This document shows, one piece after another, positions 16,926 to 25,861 of a DNA stretch of 64,000 nt (its first letter is position 1; every line of letters begins with the position of its first letter). Origin of the DNA: Streptomyces sedi (GTDB taxonomy: Bacteria > Actinomycetota > Actinomycetes > Streptomycetales > Streptomycetaceae); contig NZ_VDGT01000006.1 in assembly GCF_006335015.1 (NCBI RefSeq), positions 245,524 through 309,523 on the forward strand, read 5' to 3'. A model generated the notes under the pieces. The model saw only the letters and a list, made by a program, of their open reading frames with translations, was not told the DNA's origin and made no database searches. The translations under genes were made by a program, and so were the position numbers.

Positions 16926-17750
16926 GTGTACCGACCTCGTCGCTATCTGATGTGTCCACCGGAACACTTCCGTGTCACGTATTCGATCAATCCGTGGATG
17001 GACCTGACCAAGCCTGTCGATGTGCGACTGGCGATGGCCCAGTGGAGCGATCTGCGTGACTGTTATCGCTCGCTCGGCCACTCGGTGGAAGAGCTGACCC
17101 CGCACCCCGACCTGCCCGACCTGGTCTTCACGGCCAACGGCGGGCTGCTGCTGGAGGACCGGGTGCTGGGCGCCCGGTTCGCCCACCCCGAGCGGTACGG
17201 CGAGGCGGCGGTGCACGAGGAGTGGCACCGGGGACAGGGGCGGAGCGAGTTTCAACGCGCTCAACACACCAACGAGGGCGAGGGCGACTTCGCGGTGACG
17301 GCCGACTGGCTGCTGGCCGGCCACGGCTTCCGTTCCAGCCCGCTGGCCCCGCAGGAGGCCCAGGAGTACTTCGGGCGGCCGGTGATCGCGCTGGACCTGG
17401 TGGACCCGCGCTTCTACCACCTGGACACCGCGCTGTGCGTGCTGGACGACGCCCCGGGCGAGGGCGACGGGGCGCGGAGCACCGTCATGTACTACCCGGG
17501 GGCGTTCTCCCCCGGCAGCCGCGCGGTGCTGCGGCGGCTCTTCCCCGAGGCGATCGTCGCGGCGGAGTCGGACGCGCTGGCGCTGGGGCTGAACGCGGTC
17601 TCCGACGGGCACCACGTGGTGCTGCCGCAGGCCGCCGTCGGGCTGCTCGACCCGCTGCGGGAACGCGGGTTCGACCCGGTCCCCATCGACCTGTCGGAGC
17701 TGCTGAAGGCGGGCGGCAGCGTCAAGTGCTGCACGGGCGAACTGCGTTGA
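16926..17750 (+). CDS. ddaH: Dimethylargininase (N(G),N(G)-dimethylarginine dimethylaminohydrolase)
   Basis: A 274-residue guanidino-modifying enzyme. It hydrolyses methylated arginine to citrulline and methylamines. Seen: N-terminal MCPPEHFRVTYSINPWM, VFTANGGLLLEDRV, the substrate-binding EGEGDF region (about 117-122), catalytic His in FYHLDTALCVLDD (His165), and the nucleophilic Cys near the C-terminus (SVKCCTGELR, 268-269). The GTG start at 16926 follows AAGGAG with a five-base gap; an ATG eight codons on is less likely. The fold also covers ornithine-forming and arginine-deiminase relatives, but length and motifs match DDAH. It ends at a 15-bp hairpin. Confidence 0.92.
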   Translation: MYRPRRYLMCPPEHFRVTYSINPWMDLTKPVDVRLAMAQWSDLRDCYRSLGHSVEELTPHPDLPDLVFTANGGLLLEDRVLGARFAHPERYGEAAVHEEWHRGQGRSEFQRAQHTNEGEGDFAVTADWLLAGHGFRSSPLAPQEAQEYFGRPVIALDLVDPRFYHLDTALCVLDDAPGEGDGARSTVMYYPGAFSPGSRAVLRRLFPEAIVAAESDALALGLNAVSDGHHVVLPQAAVGLLDPLRERGFDPVPIDLSELLKAGGSVKCCTGELR

Positions 17751-17774
17751 CCCGAGCCCGGGACCGTTGAGACG

Positions 17775-17814
17775 TCCGCCCGCCGCCGGGCCGAGAGCGC
17801 CGGCGGCGGGCGGA
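17775..17814. terminator. 15-bp perfect hairpin terminator between convergent genes
   Basis: TCCGCCCGCCGCCGG at 17775-17789 pairs perfectly with 17800-17814 around a ten-base loop, between the dimethylargininase and the convergent toxin-like gene. Confidence 0.75.
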
Positions 17815-17828
17815 GGCGCGGCGCGGGC

Positions 17829-18422
17829 TCAGCCGCGCCAGGGGGTGTAGTGCGGGTTGTCGACGCACTCGTCCATGATCTCGGTGCGGCTGTCGGCGTC
17901 GATCGGACAGGCGCCGACGACGAACTCGGTGGCGATGCCGCCGGGGAAGGCGACCTCGACCTGGTCGGCCCAGCGGTGCTGGTCGCCGATGGTGGCGTTG
18001 ACGTCGATGCCGCCGGGGGCGTCGATGTAGTAGTTGTAGCCGGCCGAGCGCCAGCCCTTGTACAGGTCGTGGTCGTAGCTGGTGCTGACGAACGGCGACG
18101 GCTGGTTGACCAGCACGTACTGCTCCAGGTCGTACTGCCCGCCGACCACGTCCCTCGGCTCGAAGCCCTCCTCGAAGACCACCTCGGGCGCCCTGCCGTC
18201 CGCCCGGTACAGCTGGCGGCAGTCGTCCCGGTAGTCGGGGTCGGGGGAGATCCGGTCGACGTCGACGTCGTGGTTGTTGGCCGCGTACAGCGGGTCCTCG
18301 ACCACGGGGCAGGCGACCGCGGCGCTGGCGACCGGCGCGGCGGTGATCGTGAGAGGGGTCAGCAGCAGGCCGACGGGCAGCGCGAAGACGGCTGCCCGGC
18401 GCAGGGTTCGCTTCCAGAACAT
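17829..18422 (-). CDS. Secreted scabin/pierisin-like DNA ADP-ribosyltransferase
   Basis: A 197-residue secreted protein with a Sec signal peptide (hydrophobic core 10-28, cleavage probable after ASA at 34). The mature 163 residues follow the R-S-E class ADP-ribosyltransferase plan: Arg73 in LYRADGRAP, the STS motif at 113-115 in SPFVSTSYDHDL, and Gln154-x-Glu156 in WADQVEVAFPGG. Blocks such as YVLVNQPSPFVSTSYDHDLY and YYIDAPGGIDVN closely match scabin of plant-pathogenic Streptomyces and its S. coelicolor homolog, which modify guanine bases of DNA using NAD+. The QxE pair, rather than ExE, fits a DNA or arginine target. Four cysteines (38, 68, 172, 186) would form two disulfides. The ATG at 18422 is chosen over one eleven codons upstream because it places the positive residues of the signal peptide correctly. 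Confidence 0.88.
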   Translation of the reverse strand: MFWKRTLRRAAVFALPVGLLLTPLTITAAPVASAAVACPVVEDPLYAANNHDVDVDRISPDPDYRDDCRQLYRADGRAPEVVFEEGFEPRDVVGGQYDLEQYVLVNQPSPFVSTSYDHDLYKGWRSAGYNYYIDAPGGIDVNATIGDQHRWADQVEVAFPGGIATEFVVGACPIDADSRTEIMDECVDNPHYTPWRG

Positions 18423-18682
18423 GGCGCCCACCCTGGCGACCCCGGCCGCCGGCACCGCGCAATGTCACCCGATAGGCGGCGTGGCGCGGCGGCAACGCGA
18501 CGCCGGCCGACGGGAGTTCACCGCCGCGTCCGGGGGCTGACGCCCCGGAGGCGGGGGAACGTCCCCGCCTGCCGCTCGACGGCCGCCTTCCACGAGGGAC
18601 ATGCCCCGCTCCACGGAAGGGACCCGCCCCTGTCGTGCGACGCGCGGCGGCGCCCCGCCGCGCCCGCGCGCCACCGCCGTCG

Positions 18683-19738
18683 TCAACTCCCCGCCGCGGC
18701 CAGCGAACTGCCGCGCACCAGCAACTCGTGCCCCATGCGCACCGTCCGGTAGGGCAGGTCGTCGCCCCGCGTGATCCGCTCGTTCAGCAGCCGCATCGCC
18801 TCCCGGGCGATGCCCCGCTTGTCCGGCGCGACGGTCGTCAGCGGCGGGTTGCAGTACCGCGCCTCGTCCGTGCCGTCGAAGCCGACGACGGCCAGGTCCT
18901 CCGGCACCCGCAGCCCCCGTTCCCGCGCGGCGTGCACCGCCCCGACGGCGAGCATGTCGTTGAACGCGAAGACCGCGTCCGGCGGCGCCGGGCCGTCGAG
19001 CAGCGCGCCGACCGCCTCGGCGCCCTCGGCGCGGGTGTAGTGGTCGACGCGCGGCGCCAGCGCCGGCTCGAACGGCACCCCCGCCTCCTCCAGCGCGGCG
19101 CGGTACCCGGCGATCCGCCGGTGGCTGTTCTCCGTGCCGGCGGCCGGCGACTCGCCCACCGCGGCGACCCTGCGGCGGCCCAGCGCCAGCAGGTGCGCGA
19201 CGGCCTCCCGCGCCGCGCCCTCGTTGTCGACGATCACCACGTCGCCCGGGCCCCGGTCGCCCTGCTCGCCGAGGAGCACCAGCGGGCGGCCGGCCGCCTG
19301 CGCGGCGACCTCGTCGGCGACCAGCGCCTGCGGGAAGAAGACCAGCCCGTCGGTGGGCGTCGGCCCGTAGCCGGCCAGCGCCCGGCGCTCCAACTCGCCG
19401 TCGCCCTTGGTCTGTTCGATCAGCACCGTCCAGCCGAGCGCGGCGGCCTCGTCCAGCAGCAGCCGGGCCAGCTCGGCGAAGTAGGAGTTGTCGATGGTCG
19501 GAATGGCGAACGAGACGGCGCCCGAGCGGCCGGCCCGCAGGTTGCGGGCCGAGGAGTTCGGCACGTAGCCGATCCGTTCGATGGTCTCCAGGACGCGCTG
19601 GCGGGTCGCGTCGGAGACGTTGGGCGCGCCGCGCACCACGTTGGATACCGTCATCACCGACACGCCGGCGAGCGTGGCGACGTCCCTCAGCGAAGGGCGC
19701 CCGCCCGGCCGGGGACCTCCGGAAGCTTCACGTGGCAT
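18683..19738 (-). CDS. LacI-family transcriptional regulator
   Basis: A 351-residue repressor. The N-terminal HTH (SLRDVATLAGVSVMTVSNVV) and hinge helix (YVPNSSARNLRAGRSG) are followed by a periplasmic-binding-like effector domain (SFAIPTIDNSYFAELARLLL, VVGFDGTDEARYCNPPLTTV). It should repress the divergent importer operon until a sugar ligand is bound. A palindromic candidate operator lies at 19794-19807 between the two genes. The ATG at 19738 is the only sensible start. LacI members of this kind in Streptomyces usually act locally on one uptake operon. Confidence 0.93.
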   Translation of the reverse strand: MPREASGGPRPGGRPSLRDVATLAGVSVMTVSNVVRGAPNVSDATRQRVLETIERIGYVPNSSARNLRAGRSGAVSFAIPTIDNSYFAELARLLLDEAAALGWTVLIEQTKGDGELERRALAGYGPTPTDGLVFFPQALVADEVAAQAAGRPLVLLGEQGDRGPGDVVIVDNEGAAREAVAHLLALGRRRVAAVGESPAAGTENSHRRIAGYRAALEEAGVPFEPALAPRVDHYTRAEGAEAVGALLDGPAPPDAVFAFNDMLAVGAVHAARERGLRVPEDLAVVGFDGTDEARYCNPPLTTVAPDKRGIAREAMRLLNERITRGDDLPYRTVRMGHELLVRGSSLAAAGS

Positions 19739-19793
19739 GGCGCCCAGTATGGCGCGAGAGGAACAAGCCGAGCGAGGGGGGTTTACAAGCCAG

Positions 19794-19807
19794 GTTTAAC
19801 GTTACAC
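19794..19807. promoter_or_regulatory. Candidate LacI operator
   Basis: The 14-base GTTTAACGTTACAC has the perfect core TAACGTTA with the central CG typical of LacI-family operators, and two more matched pairs outside. It is 56 bases upstream of the lacI-type start and 93 upstream of the binding-protein start, so one site could control both. Confidence 0.6.
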
Positions 19808-19899
19808 ACTCGGGCGAAGTCCAGTCTCAGGACGTGCGACCCGGATGCCGCGAGGCACCCGGGTGCCGTCGTCCTCGAATCCCGCACGAGGCCCCGAAC

Positions 19900-21222
19900 A
19901 TGCCGCGACACACCCGCGACCCCGCGACCACCCCGCGACCCACCCGCCGGACCGTGCTCGGTCTGGCCGCCACCGGACTGGTGGCGGCCGGCTGTGGCGG
20001 CGGGGGAGGTGGTCCCGGGATGGCCGCCTCCTGGTGGGGCGACCCAGGACTCAACGACGCCCTCAACGACGCGGTCGGCGCCTTCCGCGACTCCGGCACC
20101 GGACGGCCGCGCGTCCGCTCCGAGTTCCTGCCCTGGGACGGGTACTGGGACAAGCTCGCCACCCGCACCGCCGGCGGCGACACCCCCGACCTGATGATGC
20201 AGGCCGCCACCTATCTCCCCGAGTACGTGGGCCGCGGGGCGCTGCGCCCGCTGGACTCCTACCTCGGCGACGCGCTGCGCCTCGACGACGTCGACGCCAG
20301 CGCCCGTTCCACCGGCGGCTACCGGGGCAGGACCTACGCCGTCGTGGCCGCGACCAACGCGCTGACCGTGATCGCCGACCGCGGGCTGCTGCGCGGGGTC
20401 ACGGGACGCGACCTGCCGGACGACCGCGCCTGGACCTGGGACGACCTGGAGGAGCTGGCCGGCGAGGTGCACCGCGCCTCGGACGGGGAGACCTTCGGCC
20501 TCCAGGACGGCGGCGGCGACCTGATGGCGTTCCAGCTCTTCGTGCGCCAGCGCGGGCGCGAACTCTTCGACGGGGACGACCGCCTGGCGTTCCCCGTCGA
20601 CTGGCTGGCCGAGTGGCTGGCGCTGTGGCAGCGGCTGCGCGAGAGCGGCGCGGCGCCGCCCGCCGACATGACGGCGGAGAGCGTCAACATGCTGGCGCAG
20701 AGCCCGATGGTGCGCGGCCGGGCCGCGATGTCCTTCGCCTGGACCCAGGACATCGGCTCGCACGCCTCGCTGCGCGAGGCCGAGTACGCGGCGCTGCTGC
20801 CGCCGGGCCCTTCGCGGAGCGCGCCGGGCGAGGCGCGCCCCGGGCTGTGGATCAACGCGGCCAGCCTGTGGTCGGTCGCCGCCGAGACCCGGCACGCGGA
20901 CACGGCGGTGGAGCTGGTGGACTTCCTGGTCAACGACCCGGCGGCCGAGGAGCTGCTGGGCACCCGGCTGGGCACCCCGCCGCGCGCCGACGCGCGCGCC
21001 CGGGCGCGCGAGGGCGCGGACGCGGTGACCCGGGTCTCGCTGGACTACATGGACCTGGTCGCCGAGTACTCCACGCCGCTGCCCCGGGTGTGGCCGCTCG
21101 GCTTCACCGAGCTGCGTTCGGAGTTCAACCGCTACAACCAGGACGTGGGCTTCGGCCTGCGCTCCCCCGAGGCCGCGGCCGACGCCTACTACGACTACGC
21201 GGCGGGGGTGGTCGAGGGATGA
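19900..21222 (+). CDS. Sugar ABC transporter substrate-binding lipoprotein
   Basis: A 440-residue family-1 solute-binding protein. The signal peptide carries twin arginines (PTRRTVLGLAATG) and the lipobox LVAAGC, so it may leave by Tat and be lipid-anchored. Blocks include WDGYWDKLATRTAGGDTPDL, GYRGRTYAVVAATNAL, DDRAWTWDDLEELAGEV and FLVNDPAAEELLG, as in oligosaccharide-binding proteins. It should capture a sugar or glycoside at the cell surface and hand it to the two permeases directly downstream. The ATG at 19900 is chosen because it begins the signal peptide. The stop overlaps the next start as ATGA. Confidence 0.9.
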   Translation: MPRHTRDPATTPRPTRRTVLGLAATGLVAAGCGGGGGGPGMAASWWGDPGLNDALNDAVGAFRDSGTGRPRVRSEFLPWDGYWDKLATRTAGGDTPDLMMQAATYLPEYVGRGALRPLDSYLGDALRLDDVDASARSTGGYRGRTYAVVAATNALTVIADRGLLRGVTGRDLPDDRAWTWDDLEELAGEVHRASDGETFGLQDGGGDLMAFQLFVRQRGRELFDGDDRLAFPVDWLAEWLALWQRLRESGAAPPADMTAESVNMLAQSPMVRGRAAMSFAWTQDIGSHASLREAEYAALLPPGPSRSAPGEARPGLWINAASLWSVAAETRHADTAVELVDFLVNDPAAEELLGTRLGTPPRADARARAREGADAVTRVSLDYMDLVAEYSTPLPRVWPLGFTELRSEFNRYNQDVGFGLRSPEAAADAYYDYAAGVVEG

Positions 21223-22145
21223 GCGCCTCCCCCCGCACCCGCGTCCGTGTCCGGGCCCGCCACCGGCACAACGGCTGGGGCTATCTCTTCCTGGCGCCCT
21301 GGCTGGTGGGCTTCTTCCTGCTGGTCCTCGGCCCGATGGCCGCCTCGCTGGCGCTGTCGTTCACGGACTTCAACCTCTTCGACCCGCCGAAGTGGATCGG
21401 TCTGGACAACTACCGCCAGGCGTTCTTCGACGACGAGCGGTTCTGGAACGCGCTGCGCGTCACCTTCACCTATGTCTTCGCCTCGGTGCCGGCGCGGCTG
21501 GCGTTCGCGCTGGCCGTGGCGATGCTGCTCAACCGGGGCGTGCGCGGGCTGCGGGTCTACCGCGCGGTCTACTATCTGCCGTCGCTGCTGGGCGGCAGCG
21601 TCGCCATCGCGGTGCTGTGGCGGCAGCTCTTCGGCTCCGACGGGCTGCTCAACCACTTCCTGTCGTGGTTCGGCGCGGACACCGGGCACTCCTGGATCGC
21701 CGACCCCGACACCTCGCTGCTGACCATGATCGTGCTGGCGGCCTGGCAGTTCGGCTCGCCGATGATCATCTTCCTGGCGGGGCTGCGGCAGATCCCGCAG
21801 GAGTTGTACGAGGCGGCGGAGCTGGACGGCGCCGGGCCGATCGCCCGGTTCCGCGCGGTGACGCTGCCGCTGCTGAGCCCGTTGATCTTCTTCAACCTGC
21901 TGCTCCAGGTGATCGGCGCGTTCCAGGCGTTCACCCCGGCGTACGTGGTGAGCAACGGCACCGGCGGGCCCTCGGACTCGACGCTCTTCTACACCCTCTA
22001 CCTGTACGAGGAGGGGTTCACCCAGTTCCACATGGGCTACGCGTCGGCGCTTGCCTGGGTGCTCTTCGCGGTGATCGCGGTCTTCTCGGCGATCGCCTTC
22101 CTCTCGTCCAAGTACTGGGTCCACTACGCGGATGTGAGGAGCTGA
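21219..22145 (+). CDS. Sugar ABC transporter permease (MalF type)
   Basis: A 308-residue permease with six membrane helices: GYLFLAPWLVGFFLLVLGPM first, and the cytoplasmic EAA loop near the C-terminus (LYEAAELDGAGPIARFRAVTL) that docks onto the ATPase. This is the MalF-like half of a CUT1 sugar importer. The ATG overlaps the upstream stop by four bases and the next gene starts three bases after its stop, so the genes are co-translated. Confidence 0.93.
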   Translation: MSASPRTRVRVRARHRHNGWGYLFLAPWLVGFFLLVLGPMAASLALSFTDFNLFDPPKWIGLDNYRQAFFDDERFWNALRVTFTYVFASVPARLAFALAVAMLLNRGVRGLRVYRAVYYLPSLLGGSVAIAVLWRQLFGSDGLLNHFLSWFGADTGHSWIADPDTSLLTMIVLAAWQFGSPMIIFLAGLRQIPQELYEAAELDGAGPIARFRAVTLPLLSPLIFFNLLLQVIGAFQAFTPAYVVSNGTGGPSDSTLFYTLYLYEEGFTQFHMGYASALAWVLFAVIAVFSAIAFLSSKYWVHYADVRS

Positions 22146-22148
22146 CCG

Positions 22149-23009
22149 ATGTCCGTGCTCAACCGCCCCGCCGGCACCACGGCACCGTCCTGGCGCCGCT
22201 TCGCGCTGCACGCGGCGCTGGCCGCCGGCGCGTTCGTCACCGTCTACCCGCTGCTGTGGATGACGGGCAGCTCGCTGAAGCCGGAGAACGAGATCTTCGG
22301 CGGCTCCTCCCCGGTCCCCGGCAACCCGACCACCGAGCACTACACCGAGGGCTGGAGCGCCGGTGGCGACTTCGGTACGTACTTCCTCAACTCGCTGACC
22401 ATCTCGGTACTCGCGGTGATCGGGAACGTCCTCGCCTGCTCGATGGCGGCCTATGCCTTCGCGCGGCTGGACTTCCGGTTCCGCAAGCTGTGGTTCGCGC
22501 TGATGCTGGCCACGATCATGCTGCCGTACCACGCGGTGCTGATCCCGCAGTACTTCCTCTTCCACGAGCTGGGCTGGGTCAACACGATCCTGCCGCTGGT
22601 CATCCCGAAGTTCCTGGCCACGGACGCGTTCTTCGTCTTCCTGATGGTGCAGTTCATCCGCTCGCTGCCGCCCGAGCTGGACCAGGCGGCGGCGATCGAC
22701 GGCTGCAACCCGTTCCAGACCTACCGGCGCCTGATCTTCCCGCTGCTGCGGCCGGCGCTGGTGACCACGGCCGCCTTCACGTTCATCTGGACCTACGAGG
22801 ACTTCTTCAGCCAGCTGGTCTACCTCAACGACAGCAGCCAGTACACGGTCCCGCTGGGGCTGCGGATGTTCCTCAACTCGATGGGCGACTCCAGTTACGG
22901 CCAGCTGTTCGCCATGTCCGTCCTGACCGTGCTGCCGGTCTTCGTGCTCTTCGTCCTCTTCCAGAAGCACCTGGTCGAGGGCATCTCGACCGGCTCGGTC
23001 AAGGGCTGA
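22149..23009 (+). CDS. Sugar ABC transporter permease (MalG type)
   Basis: A 286-residue permease with six membrane helices and the EAA loop ELDQAAAIDGCNPFQTYRRL, the MalG-like partner of the preceding permease. There is no ATP-binding gene in this operon; in Streptomyces, CUT1 importers of this layout share the general ATPase MsiK, which is expected elsewhere on the chromosome. The operon continues into a FAD enzyme 24 bases later. Confidence 0.93.
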   Translation: MSVLNRPAGTTAPSWRRFALHAALAAGAFVTVYPLLWMTGSSLKPENEIFGGSSPVPGNPTTEHYTEGWSAGGDFGTYFLNSLTISVLAVIGNVLACSMAAYAFARLDFRFRKLWFALMLATIMLPYHAVLIPQYFLFHELGWVNTILPLVIPKFLATDAFFVFLMVQFIRSLPPELDQAAAIDGCNPFQTYRRLIFPLLRPALVTTAAFTFIWTYEDFFSQLVYLNDSSQYTVPLGLRMFLNSMGDSSYGQLFAMSVLTVLPVFVLFVLFQKHLVEGISTGSVKG

Positions 23010-23033
23010 AACCCTCCCAAGGAGACACTCCCC

Positions 23034-25382
23034 ATGCACCACCTCACCGAAAACTACGACGTCGTCGTCTGCGGCGGCGGCCTGGCGGGCCTCAGCGCCG
23101 CCGTCGCGGCGGCGCGCCACGGCTCCCGCACCTGCCTGGTGCAGGACCGCCCCGTCCTCGGCGGCAACAGCTCCTCCGAGATCCGGGTGGTGCCGCGCGG
23201 CGCCGCCATCTACCACGCGTACGCCCGCGAGACGGGCGTCGTCTCCGAGCTGCTGGCGGCCGAACGCGCCACCAACCACGAGGAGATCTTCGAGAACGGC
23301 TGGACCAACGGCGTCTGGGACCTCGTCCAGTACGACCTGGTGATGAACACCCCGGGCCTGACGCCGCACCTCAACACCTCGGTCACCGGCGTCGACGTCA
23401 CCGACGGGCGGATCACCTCGATCACCGCCCGCACCACCCACGCCGAGACCGAACTGACGCTGCGCGCCGACGTGTTCGTCGACTGCACCGGCGACGGCGT
23501 GGTGGCCGACCTCGCCGGCTGCGAGTGGCGCATGGGCACGGAGGGCGCGGACGAGTTCGACGAGCCGCACGCGCCGCCGACCGCCAACGACAACGTGATG
23601 GGCTCCTCCATCCACTTCAAGACCCGGGACGTCGGCTACCCGGTCGAGTTCGAACTGCCCTCCTGGGCGGTCGAGTACGACGACGCCTCGTTCTTCTACA
23701 AGGGCGGCCGGCGGCCCAGCACGCTGCGCGGCGGCTTCTGGTGGATCGAGATCGGCGTGCCGTGGCACACCATCCACGACAACGAGCGCATCCGCCACGA
23801 GCTGACCCGGCACGCCCTCGGCGTCTGGGACTGGATCAAGAACAAGGACCCGAAGCTGAGGGAACGCGCCGCCACCTACGCGCTGGACTGGATCGGCCAG
23901 CTGCCCGGCAAGCGGGAGAGCCGCCGGATCATGGGCCAGCACCTGATGACCGAGCACGACCTGCGGCGGCCCGAGCCGTTCGAGGACGAGATCGCCTACG
24001 GCGGCTGGAACATCGACCTGCACACCCCCGGCGGGCTGCTCGCCCCCACCAGCGAGCCGACGGCCGCCGAGGGCCACGACCCGTCCGCCTCGGCCGCGGT
24101 GGCCGCCTACGTCGGCCCGTTCGGCATCCCGCTGCGCAGCCTGACCGCCAAGGACGTGGACAACCTGCTGATGGCAGGCCGCAACGTGAGCGCCACCCAT
24201 GTCGCGCTCGGCTCCGTGCGGGTGCAGAACACCACGGCGCTGATGGGCCAGGCCGCCGGCACCGCCGCCGCCGTCGCGGTGCGCCGCGGGCTGACGGCGG
24301 CGGCCGTGCCGGCGGAGGCCGTCGACGAGGTGCAGCAGACGCTGCTGCGGGACGGCTGCTTCCTGCCGAACGTCCTCAACACCGACGCCGACGACCTCGC
24401 CCGCCGGGCGCACGCCGTCCACGCCAGCTCGGAGGCGGTGCTGCACGGCGCGGGTCCGCACGACCCGTGGCGCGCCGAAGGGTGGGACCGGCGCAGGAAG
24501 TTCGGGCCCGACGACCCGGCCGACGAGCTGACGGCCCGCCGGGGCCAGTGGATCGGCGCCGAGATCGCCGACGGCCGCTTCACGCTGCGCGAGATCGAGG
24601 TGTGCCTGAGCAACGACGGGGACGAGGAACGCGAGGTCGCCGTCTCACTGCTGCCCGTCGACCACATCTGGGACTACCGCGTCGACCGGGAACCGCTGGC
24701 CACCACCACGCTGCGGGTGCCCCCCGGGCGGCACCACTGGCTCCCGTGGCGGCCCGAGCTGGGGAGTTCGGCGGCGGTCGAGGCGCTGCCCGGCACCGGC
24801 CACCGCTATCTGCGGCTGGACCTGGCGGCCACGCCAGGGGTGCGCTGGCACACGGCGAACCGCGTCGAGCCGGGCCACGTCAGCGCGTTCCAGATGGCCA
24901 GCGGGCAGCTGCGCCGCTTCCGCGACGGGGTCACCGCCGCGTTCCGCGTCTCCCCGCCGCAGGGCTGCTACGGGCCGGGGAACGTGCTCAGCGGCGAGAC
25001 CAGGCCGCACCGCGCGGTGAACGTCTGGCGCTCCGACCCGGCGGCGCCGCTGCCGCAGTGGGTGGCGGCGGAGTGGGACGAGCCGGTCGAGCTGCGCACG
25101 GTGCAGCTGACGTTCCCCGGCCATCTGATCCGCGACTACGAGGTGTACGGCCCGTTCTACCGGGACCCGCAGTGCGCCCGCGACTACACGGTCGAGGTCA
25201 CCGAGGCGGCGCCCGGCGAGCCCGCCGAGTGGCGGCCCGTGGTGACGGTGACCGGCAACTACCAGCCGCGGCGGCGCCACGAGCTGGCGGAGCCGGTCCG
25301 GGCGCGGCGGGTGCGGGTGGTCGTCCACGCGACCAACGGCGACCCGTCGGCGGCCCTGTACGAACTCCGCTGCTACGGCTGA
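23034..25382 (+). CDS. FAD-dependent oxidoreductase with C-terminal beta-sandwich region
   Basis: A 782-residue protein. Residues 1-450 are a GR2-type FAD domain (VVVCGGGLAGLSAAVAAARHG dinucleotide fold; VFVDCTGDGVVADLAG; LLMAGRNVSATHVALGSVRV near the end) of the FAD_oxidored class. The remaining 330 residues, including FTLREIEVCLSNDGDEE and ELRTVQLTFPGHLIRDYEVY, look like one or two beta-sandwich modules of galactose-binding type, which could hold a glycan. GGAGACACTCCCC precedes the ATG. As last gene of a sugar uptake operon it probably oxidises or rearranges the imported sugar or its aglycone. No signal peptide is present, so it acts in the cytoplasm. The substrate is unknown. Confidence 0.85.
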   Translation: MHHLTENYDVVVCGGGLAGLSAAVAAARHGSRTCLVQDRPVLGGNSSSEIRVVPRGAAIYHAYARETGVVSELLAAERATNHEEIFENGWTNGVWDLVQYDLVMNTPGLTPHLNTSVTGVDVTDGRITSITARTTHAETELTLRADVFVDCTGDGVVADLAGCEWRMGTEGADEFDEPHAPPTANDNVMGSSIHFKTRDVGYPVEFELPSWAVEYDDASFFYKGGRRPSTLRGGFWWIEIGVPWHTIHDNERIRHELTRHALGVWDWIKNKDPKLRERAATYALDWIGQLPGKRESRRIMGQHLMTEHDLRRPEPFEDEIAYGGWNIDLHTPGGLLAPTSEPTAAEGHDPSASAAVAAYVGPFGIPLRSLTAKDVDNLLMAGRNVSATHVALGSVRVQNTTALMGQAAGTAAAVAVRRGLTAAAVPAEAVDEVQQTLLRDGCFLPNVLNTDADDLARRAHAVHASSEAVLHGAGPHDPWRAEGWDRRRKFGPDDPADELTARRGQWIGAEIADGRFTLREIEVCLSNDGDEEREVAVSLLPVDHIWDYRVDREPLATTTLRVPPGRHHWLPWRPELGSSAAVEALPGTGHRYLRLDLAATPGVRWHTANRVEPGHVSAFQMASGQLRRFRDGVTAAFRVSPPQGCYGPGNVLSGETRPHRAVNVWRSDPAAPLPQWVAAEWDEPVELRTVQLTFPGHLIRDYEVYGPFYRDPQCARDYTVEVTEAAPGEPAEWRPVVTVTGNYQPRRRHELAEPVRARRVRVVVHATNGDPSAALYELRCYG

Positions 25383-25861
25383 CCGCCCACGAACGCACCG
25401 CGCCGAGGACGACCACCCACCCAGCCGGTGCGGCACCGTAGTCGCCTGGCCCCCGCCACCCATGCACCGCGCAGTTCCCCGCGCCCCCAAGCCGCCCACC
25501 GGCAGTGAAGGGGCGCGGGGAACTGCGCGAGCAACCACACACCGGGCTCACGCCGACAACCCACCCAGCCACGAAGCTCCGTACTCGACCAACCCCCGCC
25601 ACCCAGCATTCGCGCAGTTCCCCGCGCCCCCAAGCCGCCCACCACCGGTGAAGGGGCGCGGGGAACTGCGCGAGCAACCCAACGCCGGGGCGAGGACGAC
25701 AACCCGCCCAGACCGGCAAGGTCAGTAGTCGGCCAACCCCCGCCACGAACGCACCGCGCCCCCAAAGACGGCCGCCCGCGGCAGTGCGGGGGCGAGCAAC
25801 CACTCACCGGGGCAAGGACGACACACGCCGCTGCCCGTCCGGCAAGGACCCCGTCGCGGGG
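25383..25861. repeat. Composite palindromic repeats between convergent genes (two full, one decayed copy)
   Basis: Two copies of a long stem-loop lie here. Left arms CGCGCAGTTCCCCGCGCCCC at 25468-25487 and 25611-25630 pair perfectly over 20 bases with right arms GGGGCGCGGGGAACTGCGCG at 25510-25529 and 25653-25672. Linker sequences between copies are also conserved (GTAGTCGACCAACCCC-like at 25581 and 25726; GAGGACGACAACCC-like after the right arms). A decayed third copy occupies about 25741-25800. The region probably terminates the importer operon and the convergent methyltransferase gene. No gene is seen in it. Confidence 0.85.

Noticed and set aside
18465..18686. 73-residue minus-strand frame between the toxin-like and LacI genes
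   Set aside because: Arg/Gly/Pro-rich composition, no ribosome site, no motif.
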